From Ficedula albicollis (lineage: Eukaryota > Chordata > Aves > Passeriformes > Muscicapidae): a DNA stretch of 64,000 nt. Positions within the stretch are counted from its first letter, which is position 1. Each line of letters starts with the position of its first letter. The position numbers and the translations under genes are program-made. The notes beneath the pieces were generated by a model, which was given only the letters and a program-made list of their open reading frames with translations, had not been told where the DNA came from and ran no database searches. Location of the stretch: NCBI RefSeq assembly GCF_000247815.1, contig NC_021686.1:12402562-12466561 (forward strand), in the 5' to 3' direction. This document shows positions 53,085 through 64,000 of this stretch, one piece after another.

Positions 53085-53308
53085 AAGCTGAACTTGCTTT
53101 ATATTCAAATTGTATATTTTAAATATATTTTTACAAATTATATTCTTATCGTGTAAACATGTCACTTTTAACCATATGTTTTAGCTCCTTCAGTAACAAG
53201 CTGAACTTGCTTTATATTCAAATTGTATTTTTTAAATATATTTTTACAAATTATATTATTAACATGTAAACATGTCACTTTTAACCACATGTTTTAGCTC
53301 CTTCAGTA
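53085..53308. repeat. 113-bp tandem duplication, AT-rich
   Basis: Unit one is 53085-53197 and unit two is 53198-53308. Both begin aagctgaacttgctttatat and end ttttagctccttcagta. They differ by a few substitutions (for example tcttatcgtg against tattaacatg) and a 2-base difference at the end. The duplication follows the end of the CR1 remnant directly and precedes the exon acceptor by about 127 bp. Confidence 0.92.
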
Positions 53309-53435
53309 GTGCAGTTTTGTGGTACTGAATGCAGGAACAATCTGATACTGTTTCTGGTTTCATGCTTTAGTTGATTATTTGTGGTGGGACTGTGCAGGGA
53401 CACCCAAAGTCTATTAATTTTCCCTTCTTCTCCAG

Positions 53436-53526
53436 GTTGAAAATTGAGGAGCTGGAAGCTGAACGCAGCAAGCTGGCAGAGGAGAACAGATCTCTGGAAA
53501 TGAAGCTGGAGAAGCTCACTCTGCAG
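53436..53526 (+). CDS. MAD1L1: MAD1L1 internal exon (fourth in window)
   Basis: A 91-bp exon. Its first G completes the split arginine codon, and 30 codons follow, beginning LKIEELEAERSKLAEENRS and ending KLEKLTLQ. Human MAD1L1, as recalled, has LKVEELEGERSRLEEEKR followed by LERRALQ here, so the match is clear and collinear. The acceptor is a pyrimidine-rich tract ending cttctccag (to 53435). The donor is gtagga at 53527. The exon ends in phase 0, right before the exon that in other vertebrates carries the Mad2-interaction motif, which is not in the window. Leu and Ile heptad spacing and many Glu/Lys residues mark a coiled coil. Twenty of 30 codons end in G or C. Confidence 0.95.
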
Positions 53527-56002
53527 GTAGGAGTGTGCAGGTGCAGAGCAGCTGCAGAGCCTGGCAGGGTCTGTGTGCTGTGGCTCTTCTGACAGATGTG
53601 CCCAAGTGCTCCCAGCACGGAGCTTCCCTGCCCTCCCTCTGGGCAAGGCAGCACTGGGCAGCTGTGCTGAGTGCAGTGTCACACCTGTGCTTCTGACCAT
53701 GCCATCAGGCAGGTTTGGTGTCAGATGGAATCACACAGTTGTCCTGTTGGATGACTCTTTAGGACTTCTCTTCCTGGAGCCTTAGAAATTGGTCCATGTT
53801 AAGTAGCTCCACCACTAGAAGTTGTCTATTCATGATGAAGTAGGAGCATAGACAGGGCTGAACAGCATGGACTGGATGGGACATTCTGAGTTTTCTTCAT
53901 ATTGAAGTCTTCTCTCTGCTGGCATCAGTGATGGAAGCAGAGACCACCTCAGCAGCCAGGAGCCATCAGTGCTGGTGAGGGGATGGGCTGGCAGCATCCA
54001 CAGGCTTGGAGAGCAGGAGGTGTGGACTCAGGGGGATGGGAGGTGTGTTCCTTTTGCCCTGTGATTTGCTTTTCCTGGTGCTGTGCTCTATGGCAGAAGG
54101 TGTTCAGCTTTTCGCTCTGCATAGATCAGTGAAATCCCACACAGGGGCACCTGCAGCAGGGAAGTGGACTGGCTGTTCAGCTTGTTGTCACCCTAGGAAC
54201 AGCTTTCCTGTGCAGAGGAAGGGCAGGGGAGTTGCTTCAAGTTTTTGTGGTGTTTCCTGTTGGAAAGATGCTGGGGCAACCAGAACCTGGGCATGTTGAT
54301 TCAACCAAAGCTCTCCCTTCTGTGGAGTGTTATCTCTTCCTTCTTTTCTCTCTGATGTGCTGAACAATTTGTCATTGTAGCATTCTATTATCTTAATTTT
54401 TCTTTCTTTTTATCTTTATTTTTCCCATTTTTTTTTGCAAATTGCTTCATGGTAGAAAACCTGCAGGTTTGAAATTACTCAGATTTCAGCCAGACCATTG
54501 ATGTTATGTTGACACCTCTTAGATGTGGATCAAATTTTTTTTTATTTTTATAACCCGTTCCTGGAGACAGGGAAGGTGACAGCTTTGATAAAGCAGGGAG
54601 CTAAGAGCTGCTGTGCATCTCTGCTGAGCATGTTTAGTGTGAAACCTGTCACCCTGCTCTTCTTTAATTGGGTTTCAGTCATCAGAAGGAGATGAAAGCT
54701 TTGGGCTGCTGTTTGGATGCTTAGGTTTCCAACAAACACAGGAGCAGCTTTGGTTTCAGAGCAGATTACAGCTCAGGTCATGGTTAATCTGCCTACATGG
54801 CCTTTCCAGTGGTTACTGGCTTTCCAAGGAGGTTTGTTCATATAAATTCTCTATTTTATTTCTGCTATCTCAAAAGATCACAAAGATCTCCTGTGTTTGT
54901 TCATACAAAGATGAACCAAGTGACTTGAGATGGCAAGCCTTGAGCAGCAGGTCTAGGAAAGAGAAATCTTTGAGTTAGTGAGCTGAATTCAGGTAATGAT
55001 GCTCTTCCATCTCTCTTGCCAAGGCTGAGGACATGGCTTTAACTCCTTACTTAACAGGAGGTAGCTCTCCCTGTCCCTAAAGTCTCAATTTACTTGTGTC
55101 TTAGAGGACTTGATGCCTAAAGTAGTTTTTTGAAAGAGAAGGAGTAGAAAGGAAAGCTCAAGTACAGGAATATGCCAGCTGAATGCTAAAGTGTCAGTAT
55201 TGATCAGTGTGTGCCCACCTGAATGGCCAAGAACTCCTCAGAGGCTAAAGCATCAGCCTTCCCAATTTTTATTGACCTTGTAAATCAAATACCTTGACAG
55301 GCCAAGCTTAAAATTAGTCTTTTTATAAACACATTGAAAGAAGGTTTGTTAGAGTGAGAACCCACAAAGTTAAGGATAAGCTTAGAAATTCACCTCTTCT
55401 ATCAGTGCTGAGCAAATATGCTGAAAATGTCATTATACACTCAGATAAGGTCACTGAAGTGTTGCTAGTTTGACATGTTATTTATTCCCACCTTTGAAAA
55501 AAAATCATTGGAAAATGATGGGTTAAAATAAAGTCTGTATCATGAAGGGGAAAAAAGCAAGACAAACTACATGCAGAAGTAACAAGGAGATTTGACTGAA
55601 GAGGAAGATGACTAAAACTACAAACATGGGAAAAGCATGGCTTCAAATCAAATAAAGGTGTAAGAGAAGGGGCTGACATTAAACCAGGTAGAATGAAGGT
55701 GATTTCTGACAAATCTTTATCTGCAGTTCCTTCTTGTAAAATAAAACCTCTGACTCCTAGAATTGAATCTACTAAAGGAAAGTTATGTAGAAGGGACATA
55801 ATAATTAGGAATTTGGAAGAGACAAGTTGTAGAATTAAGGCTCTGAGTGCTTTACACTGAACTGAATCTGTAGAGTTCACAAAGTTGTGTTTGATGCATG
55901 AAATCTAGGGAGTTACAGCTAATAGTTTGTAATTAAAAATGTCAGTTTGAATGTGTTGAGGTGTGGAAGGGAGTAGAGTTTCAAAGATGTTTGTCTCCAA
56001 AG

Positions 56003-56213
56003 CACAGAATCATTTAGGTTGAAAAAGACCTCAGATCATTGAATCCAGCCTATGACCCAGCACCAGCAGACCATGGCACTGAGTGCTGTGCCAAATCTTT
56101 CCTGGAATGGCACCTCCAGGAATGGCAAATCCACCCTGGGCAGCCCATTCCAATGTCTAATCCTCATTTCTGTGAAGAAATTCCACCTCTCACATCCTTT
56201 TGCACCTGAATAT
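56003..56213 (-). mobile_element. CR1 LINE 3' fragment, minus strand
   Basis: The sequence runs cacagaatcatttaggttga, aaaagacctcagatcattga, then ccaccctgggcagcccattc and caatgtctaatcctcatttc, ending gtgaagaaattccacc. This is the reverse complement of an avian CR1 3' end of the subtype beginning cacagaatcatttaggttgg. The element is 5'-truncated and antisense to the gene. Confidence 0.88.
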
Positions 56214-59200
56214 CGGCACAGGAGTTTTGCTGATTTCTGCACAAAAGCTCATTTTGTGGGCAAGGGGACCCTGATGGACTGGGCAGAGGGCACCCCTGGA
56301 AAGGTGCTTTTGGTGTGTGACTCACACTCCTTGAGCTCAGTATTAGCAAGTGATCTGAGGTGCTGATAGCTCTCCACAGCCTGGTGTATAACATCTGACA
56401 TCTTTTTGTATTCTGTGCTTGTGTGGGGACTGCTTGAATTATGCCTGAAGGCATTTTCCACCTCCACACACCCCATCTTCCAAAACCCCTTGCCTCTTGA
56501 CACCTAGCTACAGGCTGCATTGATTTTCCTTCACTGGTATAAAGACTTTAGCATGGATATCACTCACTGGCCAGGTCTTTACTGCTAATGAAAACCTCAG
56601 ATTACAAAAACACAGGAGATGTAGAGCAATGACACCCGGTTGAGACTGCCTCCCTGGTGCCCAGGATACTATCTTAAGGAAAACATTTGAAACTCTGGCT
56701 CAGGAGAGGGGTTCAAGTAATATGAAAAGAGTGGGTTTAAACACGTAATTTTATCTCATCCCCTCTAGCCTTCCTCCTTTCAATGGAGCAAAAAAACATT
56801 TCCAGGAAACTGAGCTGCTACTGCTTGGCCCGTAGTGGGCAGGCTGAGATTTCAGAGAAAGGCTTGGTTTGTTTAAGTTGTCTGAAATGATGTGGACCAT
56901 CTTCCAGAGGTGCTGGTGGAAAAGTGCAGCTTGCTGCCAGGAACAAAAGAGACTGATCAAATCAGTGCTTTTTGGATAAAGTGGGAGGAAAGAGTTGTGA
57001 GGAGTGTTCAATTAGCATTTCTTACTGCTAGGAGCCCTGTTTACAGGCAACCAGGCGGATGTGAAGTGTTCCTTATGCAAATACTACTCTCCTGCTTTTC
57101 CTGCTCTCCTCTACTCTTCCAGCTGAAGAAGAGATTCTTCAAGGTTGGCTGCTTCAAGGAAGATTGATTAAAATCAGCTGCAGTTTGACTTAATTGGATC
57201 CATATGCTTGGAGAGGGAGCAGGACTAGTTAAAGTCCTCGTAATTAGTTCACAGCTGATTGGTGAGAGAAATGAAACTCCAGTTAGAGTTCAGATAAGTG
57301 GATCTGTATGGATAAAAGGCAAGTAGATGTGGGTTTTTTTACACTGAGATGTGTTTGGGCTTGAAAATCACCTCTAGTCCCATAGCAAAGCTGGCAGCCT
57401 AATCCCTTTGAGCATGTGCGTGTGTATTTATGAAAAATAAATATAAATGGAAAGAGTCTGTATTTTCTGGCTTCTTTCCAAATAAAAAAGAATCACCTGT
57501 GGATGCTAGCAGTCAAGAAAACCTGATAGAAAACTGGGAGAGGATCTCAGGAGTAGACAAAACCAAGCAGTTTGTCTGTGGGAAGGGGCCACGACTTGGC
57601 ACAAGCTCTGGACTGTCTGACTTTGATTGCCATGTCCCTGCTCACAGTAGTAACTGGTTGTGTTTAGCCTCTCTGCCAGTCAGTAATGAGACAACAACAC
57701 TCTCAAAAATGCAGTGTTGTTCATGCATATTGAAATGATTGATTTTTGCCTATTCCAAAGCTCAGAAAGAGCTGACTAACTATACAGTGTGGGGACACTC
57801 ATCAGAAAGCTTACCCCAGACAGAAGCTGGAATTTATGTTAAACTTTGCTGATAGAATAGAAGGGACTGAGTTGTCTATTAGGGTGTCCTTGAGGAAAGT
57901 TCCTGGTGGGTTTAGTTCTCCAGGAGTGAGATGTCCATGAATGATAGAAGTGCTGGATATCCAGAGCATTCAGGTGTTTCTCTTTCCCCTTATCTCTGCA
58001 ACCTTTGGGGTTGGGCTGGCCTCCTCCTTCTTCCAGAGCTGCATTTTGAGGGAATAACAAAACATCTGGGAGCTGTACCCCAGGGGAAGGTGGACAGAGA
58101 GTGTTTCTCCTCTTTAAGCATTAATGACTCATTTATGGTTAGGGCTTTGGCAGCCAGGCAGTGACTAGCTTAGAGTTAAGAACCCAAGGCAAAGCTGAGG
58201 TCATTTAACAGTCTAACTGTTCATTTTGTGACCAGTGAAGAATGACAAATGAATAGTTTACACTGTTATAAAACTTAAAAGGACATAGTCAACCTTTCAA
58301 GGTTCTCTAATTGCCTTCTCAAATGCTCACAACTCTTCCTGGATTATCTCCATGCCTTCCCTTTTCACAAACTTCCTGCCCTTTTTTCTTCATCTGTGCA
58401 TGCTGAGGTCTGTGCTAGCCTCTGTGGCACAGCTGGTCCCTGTTGAAAACCTCACCTAGGTAGTTCAGCTTTTTTTTTTTTTAAGAAGGCTTCCTTAGAT
58501 GGTTCTGGGCTAATCACTTGGCATCTCTTCAGTCAGGTACTGCTTTTGGCAAGGTGTGGGAACAAATTTGTGTGTACTCCAGGGGGACTTAATTATGAGA
58601 TAGAATAACTAAGAGCATAAAGCAGGAGACCCAGTAAAGAGAAGATGAAGAGAAGTGCAGGTGCAGGACTGCAGAAAGTTGGATCATATTGTGCTGCCCC
58701 ACTCATCCAGTACATCGAGTGTGTGGGAATGGATGGGGAACAGAGTGATTTGTGATCTGTTCCACAGGCTCCTGGATTTAATCAGCTCATCTTTTACAGA
58801 TCATCTTCTAAATTTCACAGGCAGCAGCAGGTCTGCATTGGCCTAAGGAAGTGTATCTGCTCAAATACACATATATATAGGCAGAGACCACTCTGGGGAT
58901 CACTCCACAGTTTTGCTCAAAACAGCAAAGAAAAATGCGATAAACAGACATCATGGGTATTGATTTATGACAGATCAGAGGTGTGTAATGCTTCCATAGA
59001 ACAGGAGAGAATATTCACACAGGAATCTGGGTTTGACTGAAGAAGGGGCCAGTGAGTCTGGTTCTGAGGATGACAAGAGCAGTGGAGATGGAATCGCATG
59101 CAGGGGCAGAGGAGCACCATGGAGTCACCCAGTGTGTCCTGGTGTTGGCCTGAGCAGCACCTGGGCTCTTACACCACCTTACTTCAATTATCTCTTGAGC

Positions 59201-59479
59201 TGGGTGGGAGAAACTGCTGAGCTGCTCTGCTGTGGGGGTGTCCCTGGTGCTCACAGGGAGCTGCTCAGGGGATGGGCTAAAGTGGCACCCAAATGAATGG
59301 GAGGGAAAAGAGCTTCCCCTATAATGTGCCCATAAATTGTGCAGAAAGGATTATACATGTTACTTGAGCAAAACATTGTGTATCTTGTGCCATGTGGATG
59401 AGGTACTGCAGGAAATCCTAGAACTGGTGTAAAATGGAAGGAGTGTAGCACCTGCTGTGATCCAGCCCCTGGGGATTGC

Positions 59480-59990
59480 GTGACACTGAATTAGCTGGGG
59501 CTATGCAAATATTTGTACGTGTTAATTCTAAATACATTGCTGTTATTGGAATTAAGAGAAATTAGAAACATTCCACGGGAGCAGAGAGGAGAAGCATAAA
59601 CATGTCATTTACTTGCAGGTTTGTCATTAGGTAGTTCAAGGAGAAGCTGTTTGATGGCCTTGGTGGCTCCAGTAAATGTGATGTGCAAGGTGGATGTCGA
59701 ATGAATCAGGGACACAGAACAGACTTGCTAATGTTTGTTAACATCAGGGACCACGAGGGCATAGATTCACATTTGTGCAGGAAAATTTTATCAACATGCC
59801 CTTTAAAAAAATTTTTTTTAAGGAATTCACACATTGAATATTAAACACCTGAAGCTCTCTAAATTCTACTGCCAGAGCTGCCACCGTATTGTTTATTTCA
59901 TGCAACACCTTTCTCAGAGCTCTGCAGAAACTGATTAACATTTGCATAATACATTTAACACGAAAATCCAGAATAAATTCATTAATGTTC
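59480..59990. promoter_or_regulatory. Candidate noncoding regulatory patch (tentative)
   Basis: The sequence contains an octamer-like atgcaaat followed at once by a forkhead-like atttgtac, several ttaat words, and later gtttgttaac, ttgtttattt, tttgcataat and attcattaat. The density of developmental transcription-factor words and the absence of repeat signatures suggest a possibly conserved noncoding element inside the intron. No alignment was available, so this is inference from motifs that are common by chance. Confidence 0.25.
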
Positions 59991-62900
59991 TTCTGCCACT
60001 TCCCTTGAAAATATCAGCAGCTGTGTGGCATCACAAAGCTCATTAGACAAGCAGAGGGGGAGGGAGGACAAGCGCTGGATTTCCTGAGCAGCTCTGAAAC
60101 AGGAAAGGTCAGTGCACTGAGTGTCAGCACCTGAGCAGCAGCACCAGGAGCTCAGAGCAGGCAGGGAGAGCTGGGCCATGGGAAATGTCCTGCAGGAAAA
60201 GGTCGCTGTACCACTACACAGGAAACATGAACTTCAGGAGGTGCCATCCGTGCTGGAGTAGAAAAATGGAGCACAAAATGCAGATGAGGATGCTGCTGCA
60301 CTAAGGAGGAGACTGCTCCTACAGCGTGTGTGTTCTGCAGGGGCAAGCAGCAGGAAACTGTTCCAGTCCTTCTGTGGTATAAGAAAGCTGGCTTGGAACA
60401 AACTTTGGTTTTCTGAATAGGTGTTGCAGAATAAACAGGGGTGTTTTAAAAGTTGTGCAAAGTGTGGCAGCAGACCACTAAATCTGGGGTGTGTGCACTG
60501 CCTTCATGGGAGTGTGGGGACATAGACACAACTCTTGTATGGTAAAAAGAGCAACAGTGTACAAAAATTAGTAATTTCAGCTACAACTCCACATTCAAAC
60601 TCTCAGTTGTGTTTAAATTCCCACCCAAAAACTTACAATGCATGCCAGTGAACTAGTTGTAAGTAGCAGCTCCAGAAGGCTTCTGTGTGTTTCACTGATC
60701 CTCAGAATCACCCTGTGGGTGAAAGCCAAGGCCGATGAGACAAAAGCAACTATTTTAAAATGGTTTTAAACTTTTAAACTTCTTTAATCTTGTTTATCGC
60801 ACAACGAAAAAGCAAAGTTTCAGGAAGCTGTAAGAGTGACTGTCCCTTTATTGTTTTCTTGTTTTTCTCTGTAGTCATTCAGTGGCACAAATTAGTTTTC
60901 AATTGTTCTTTCTTCATTTTCTATTATTTTTCTGCTGCTTTGAATTCTGCTTCCATGTCACAGAAGCAAAACAAAAATGTCATTTAGACCTGTATAACGC
61001 AAATAACGCTTCATGAGGTTTGTTTACGGAAGCTTTGTGTTTTCTCTCAGACTTTTATGAGTACCATGTCCATGAGTTGCAGCTCTCTCCACGTTAGGCT
61101 TTTAGCTTTTCATTACTCATTCCCATTTCAGCCTTTGGTTGATGACCCAATTATTTCTGAGTTTTGGATTAAACAAAGTAATAGGTCACAGTTTCATGCT
61201 GCCCTTGTCTTTGCCATTTCTGTTGTGGTCTGGCTGTGTAAAGTCTAAGTTTTCAGTAATTTTCTTCAGTTTTATTCTTCTGGTACTCTGGTTATGGTGC
61301 CATATTTTTCCTCTACTACTTGGTGTATGTACTTGACACCATCTCTAGGAGACAAAAGGCCAGGATGTGTCACCCAGATTATGGAAAAGAAATAAGTCAG
61401 AATTTCATGTTTTCTCTGAGTGTGTGATGAGGGGAAGAGGAAAAATCTGCCTGTTTCTTGTCACAGTGAAGAGTGGGCAGTGTTTGTAATGATGTTAAGA
61501 GATACATGAGGAAATGGGGAGGTGCTCTGAGCTGAGGCACTGGTGGGGTGGCAGTGTACATCAGAGAAACACATTTTTGTGTGACCTTTGTCAGGGGGAT
61601 TCAGGCATGTGAGGTGTTGCTATGTTATCTTACAAATGCCAGAACTCTTCCCTTTGATCAGACTGACCTACCACCTCTGTGACACTTGGAGGCAGAGATT
61701 TACATTTAAAAAATGGGCTTTCTCTGAAGAATTTCTTGGAATAGTAGGAAGGAAACTCAACATGCCTCTGTCACTCAGATGTGTGGCATTGAGCATTTAT
61801 CTGGCAGTGCAGGCTCGAGGGTAAGTGGGGAGAAATAACACCCCAATAACAGAGCACAACCTGAACACAGATCATGATTCAGGCCCTTCCTAGCCCAAAT
61901 TTGGCTCAATTTCCACTTGCTGTTGTTTGATAAGACTTTAAAAAGACACGGATCCAGACAAGTGAGAAAAAAGTAATTGTTTTTGACAGCTTTCCTGGCT
62001 AGATTTGAGAGACAGGTAACAGTGGAATGGCAGAATGGAAGATGATGCCTAATTTAGGTAGAAAGGCTGTTCTGTTTAAATGAGGATGGACAGTTGGAGT
62101 GGCAGGGTAAGTGAAGTGCTGAGAGAATCGTTTTTAAAAAATGAGCAGCATCCCATGAGGAGGTTCTGTGTGTTCAGGAGGGGAGGTGCCTGGAGAGCCC
62201 AGCTGTGTTTCCATGCAGATGGGAGGGCTCCCAGGTGATCCATCCCAGCCTGCTCACCCAGCTCCAGCAGGAACTCTGCTGCTTCCTCTGAGCCCCATTC
62301 AAACCCCGCGTTCCCTAAACGATGCAGCAGCTCTGTGCCTGCTCTTTGCATTTTTGGCAGGACATTTAAAACGGAATAAAAACTCCCTGAAAGCTGTTGT
62401 GCATGTTGGACATGACAGAAGATGCTCAGTTGAGATTGTGACCTTTCAGAACAAAGACACTGCTTTTGAAAAGGAGGTTCATTGTGCTTCTGGCTCTAGT
62501 AAGATGAAAAACTTGAAAAACCAGAAACATGAAGGCTGTGCAGCAAGGATGAGCTCTCCAGAGGTTCTCTTGTGTATTTTTGGTTGTCTTCCAGTAGATA
62601 CATTCTTTCTCTCTGTGCAGTGCTACCACAATCAGTAGTAATTACATACATTTTCTCATTTTTATGAGTAGAGGGATGTGAAAAGCTGTTGACAACAGAC
62701 TGCAAGGGAGCTCAGCTGTGGAGCTGCTTTCCCTCTAGATCCATCACAGCCAGAGCTGCTGACCTTAAGGTTATTTCCCAAGGAGTCAAGGCTTGCTCGG
62801 AGGTCTTTCTGTTCAGTGTGCAAGGAAAAGTGTGATTAGATATGTGTGAGCTCTTATGATTAACATTAACATGGTGGAACTGCTTGAACATTAAAATACA

Positions 62901-63982
62901 ACATTGAGGAATTTAATTTTTATTATATTTATATATATGTTTGCAGAAAATTATTAGTATGCATGTCAATGTATTTAAATGTAGACATGATTTGATATAG
63001 ATGGGTATAAAATAGGAATAACACCTACACTGGCTCAACAAAATCCAAATGCCAAGTGGCTGTGCCATGGTGGCACATAGGCAGTAACTTCTATAGCCAA
63101 ACAGCTGGAGGATTGAATGTCAGTGTATTCTGACTTTCCTGCTTTTTCAAGGACTCTGACGTCTTCTCAGTGTGATGCTTCTGTTGACACTGCTTAGAAG
63201 ATAGATCTGTGTCTGTATCTTGAGATTTTTGTGTGGTCCATTCTCTCAAGCATCCTAGAGAAAAAAAACCACTGGCCATGCTGCAAAGCAGACCTGTCGG
63301 TCAATTCACAAGTGTATTCCTCCTAAGCCTGCCCTTTCATCCTTCCCATTTTAGTGCCTTGGCTGTTTCGTTCAACTTAATGCTCTTTACTGATGTTTCC
63401 TGCTTCCAGGGGATCAAAAAGATAGTCTGAGTCCTTTAGGAATGTGTGAAAGTTAGAGATGATGCCCTTCTACTGATTTACTCAATGATAACTTGAAAAC
63501 TTGTATCTGGGCAAGGCTGATTCTGAAGTGAATTTATGTCTTCAGGCAGGCAGCTCAGGATAATGTTGAATTTGCTGGTTGGAGCAGTTAACTCAAAGCT
63601 GTTCAGAATCCAATAGATTGCCCCATAGCCATTCCTCTTATTGTTTCAGTTTATCCACAAATCTCTCTTACTCTTGTAAAATTGAAATGAAGATGAGACG
63701 AGTGTCCCCATCTTAAAAGATTTCAATGCTGCTTGAAGTCTTCTTGCACTGGCAGAAAAAACAATTGAGCTTTGAGCTTGAACTGAGAGACAGATAAGAT
63801 CACCAGGAGATTTCCACAGCAAATGCAGAATATATTCTTCTCTAATGGATTCTTAGTGCTGTCTGGCAAGTAATTAAATTGCTTGGGTATGAAGGGAGAG
63901 GGGACTGGATTGGGGTTTTTTGGTGTTTGGTGGGTTTTTTTAAAGCTCCCAACTTTTGTGAAGGTAGGAAGTAAACCATGGT

Positions 63983-64000
63983 TTCTCTGCTTGACACAGG
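63983..64000 (+). promoter_or_regulatory. Possible 3' splice acceptor of the next MAD1L1 exon
   Basis: The window ends in a pyrimidine-containing stretch followed by acacag and a single g. The next MAD1 exon in other vertebrates starts with a glycine codon (GG-), which would fit a first base G. The AG occurs at 63998-63999. With only one following base this is suggestive only. Confidence 0.3.

Larger units (their letters stand above)
44858..53435 (+). other. MAD1L1: MAD1L1 intron, about 8.6 kb, rich in CR1 fragments
   Basis: The intron has a gtaggc donor and an acceptor ending tctccag. From 44858 to 49782 I see no nameable element beyond T-rich runs (for example around 46146). The second half holds two short plus-strand CR1 tails (49783-49900 and 50505-50680), a roughly 1.2-kb ancient plus-strand CR1-like remnant (51840-53065) and a 113-bp tandem duplication of AT-rich sequence (53085-53308). 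That duplication ends only about 127 bp before the next exon. All recognised CR1 copies in this intron lie in the same orientation as the gene. Confidence 0.85.
53527..63999 (+). other. MAD1L1: MAD1L1 intron, 5' portion, at least 10.4 kb
   Basis: The intron starts with gtagga, and no later exon is identifiable inside it. One minus-strand CR1 fragment lies at 56003-56213. The region 55270-55900 is A-rich and could be an old repeat, unassigned. A T-run sits at about 58470-58481. A patch at 59480-59990 has homeobox-, octamer- and forkhead-like words and may be regulatory. AT-rich simple sequence is found at about 62909-62940. The remaining stretches (53527-56000, 56214-59400 and 60000-63980) show nothing I can name. 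The terminal tttctctgcttgacacag followed by g resembles a 3' splice site. Confidence 0.75.

Overview
This is vertebrate nuclear DNA, almost certainly from a bird. Two observations support that: repeated CR1-type LINE fragments, including tails that match my memory of the avian consensus, and four spliced exons whose conceptual protein continues without a gap through the middle of the spindle-checkpoint protein MAD1 (MAD1L1). Nothing prokaryotic is present: no operons, CRISPR arrays, plasmid or phage genes. All recognised coding sequence belongs to this one plus-strand gene.

Layout. Four consecutive internal MAD1L1 exons lie at 126-266, 27580-27636, 44769-44857 and 53436-53526. They total 378 bp (126 codons) and join in frame. 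They encode part of the central coiled coil, roughly residues 405-530 of the human protein by my recollection, and stop just before the Mad2-binding segment, whose exon lies beyond the window. The last base of the window may be the first base of that next exon. The introns are about 27.3 kb as assembled, 17.1 kb, 8.6 kb and more than 10.4 kb. They hold CR1 fragments of different ages, short tandem duplications, AT-rich and homopolymer tracts, and some patches that look like possible regulatory or ancient hairpin elements. Most of the remaining intronic sequence carries no signal I can name.

The most striking object is technical. At 21673-24188 a segment occurs twice. The first copy stops abruptly in a 20-base exact match to the Illumina paired-end adapter (22558-22577). 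An uninterrupted run of 866 C follows (22578-23443), and then the second copy begins. This is best read as an unmerged contig join with adapter read-through, not biology. The two copies also differ by a 140-bp indel inside a CR1 element, which may be a real allelic difference. The long polyproline and polyglycine reading frames here are artefacts, and the first intron is overstated by about 1.8 kb.

I found no convincing new gene system. The best biological leads are a 141-bp imperfect palindrome rich in TAATTA (30348-30488), a long ancient CR1 remnant with reverse-transcriptase traces and a perfect 15-bp inverted repeat (51840-53065), and the extreme GC bias of the first exon, where all 47 codons end in G or C.
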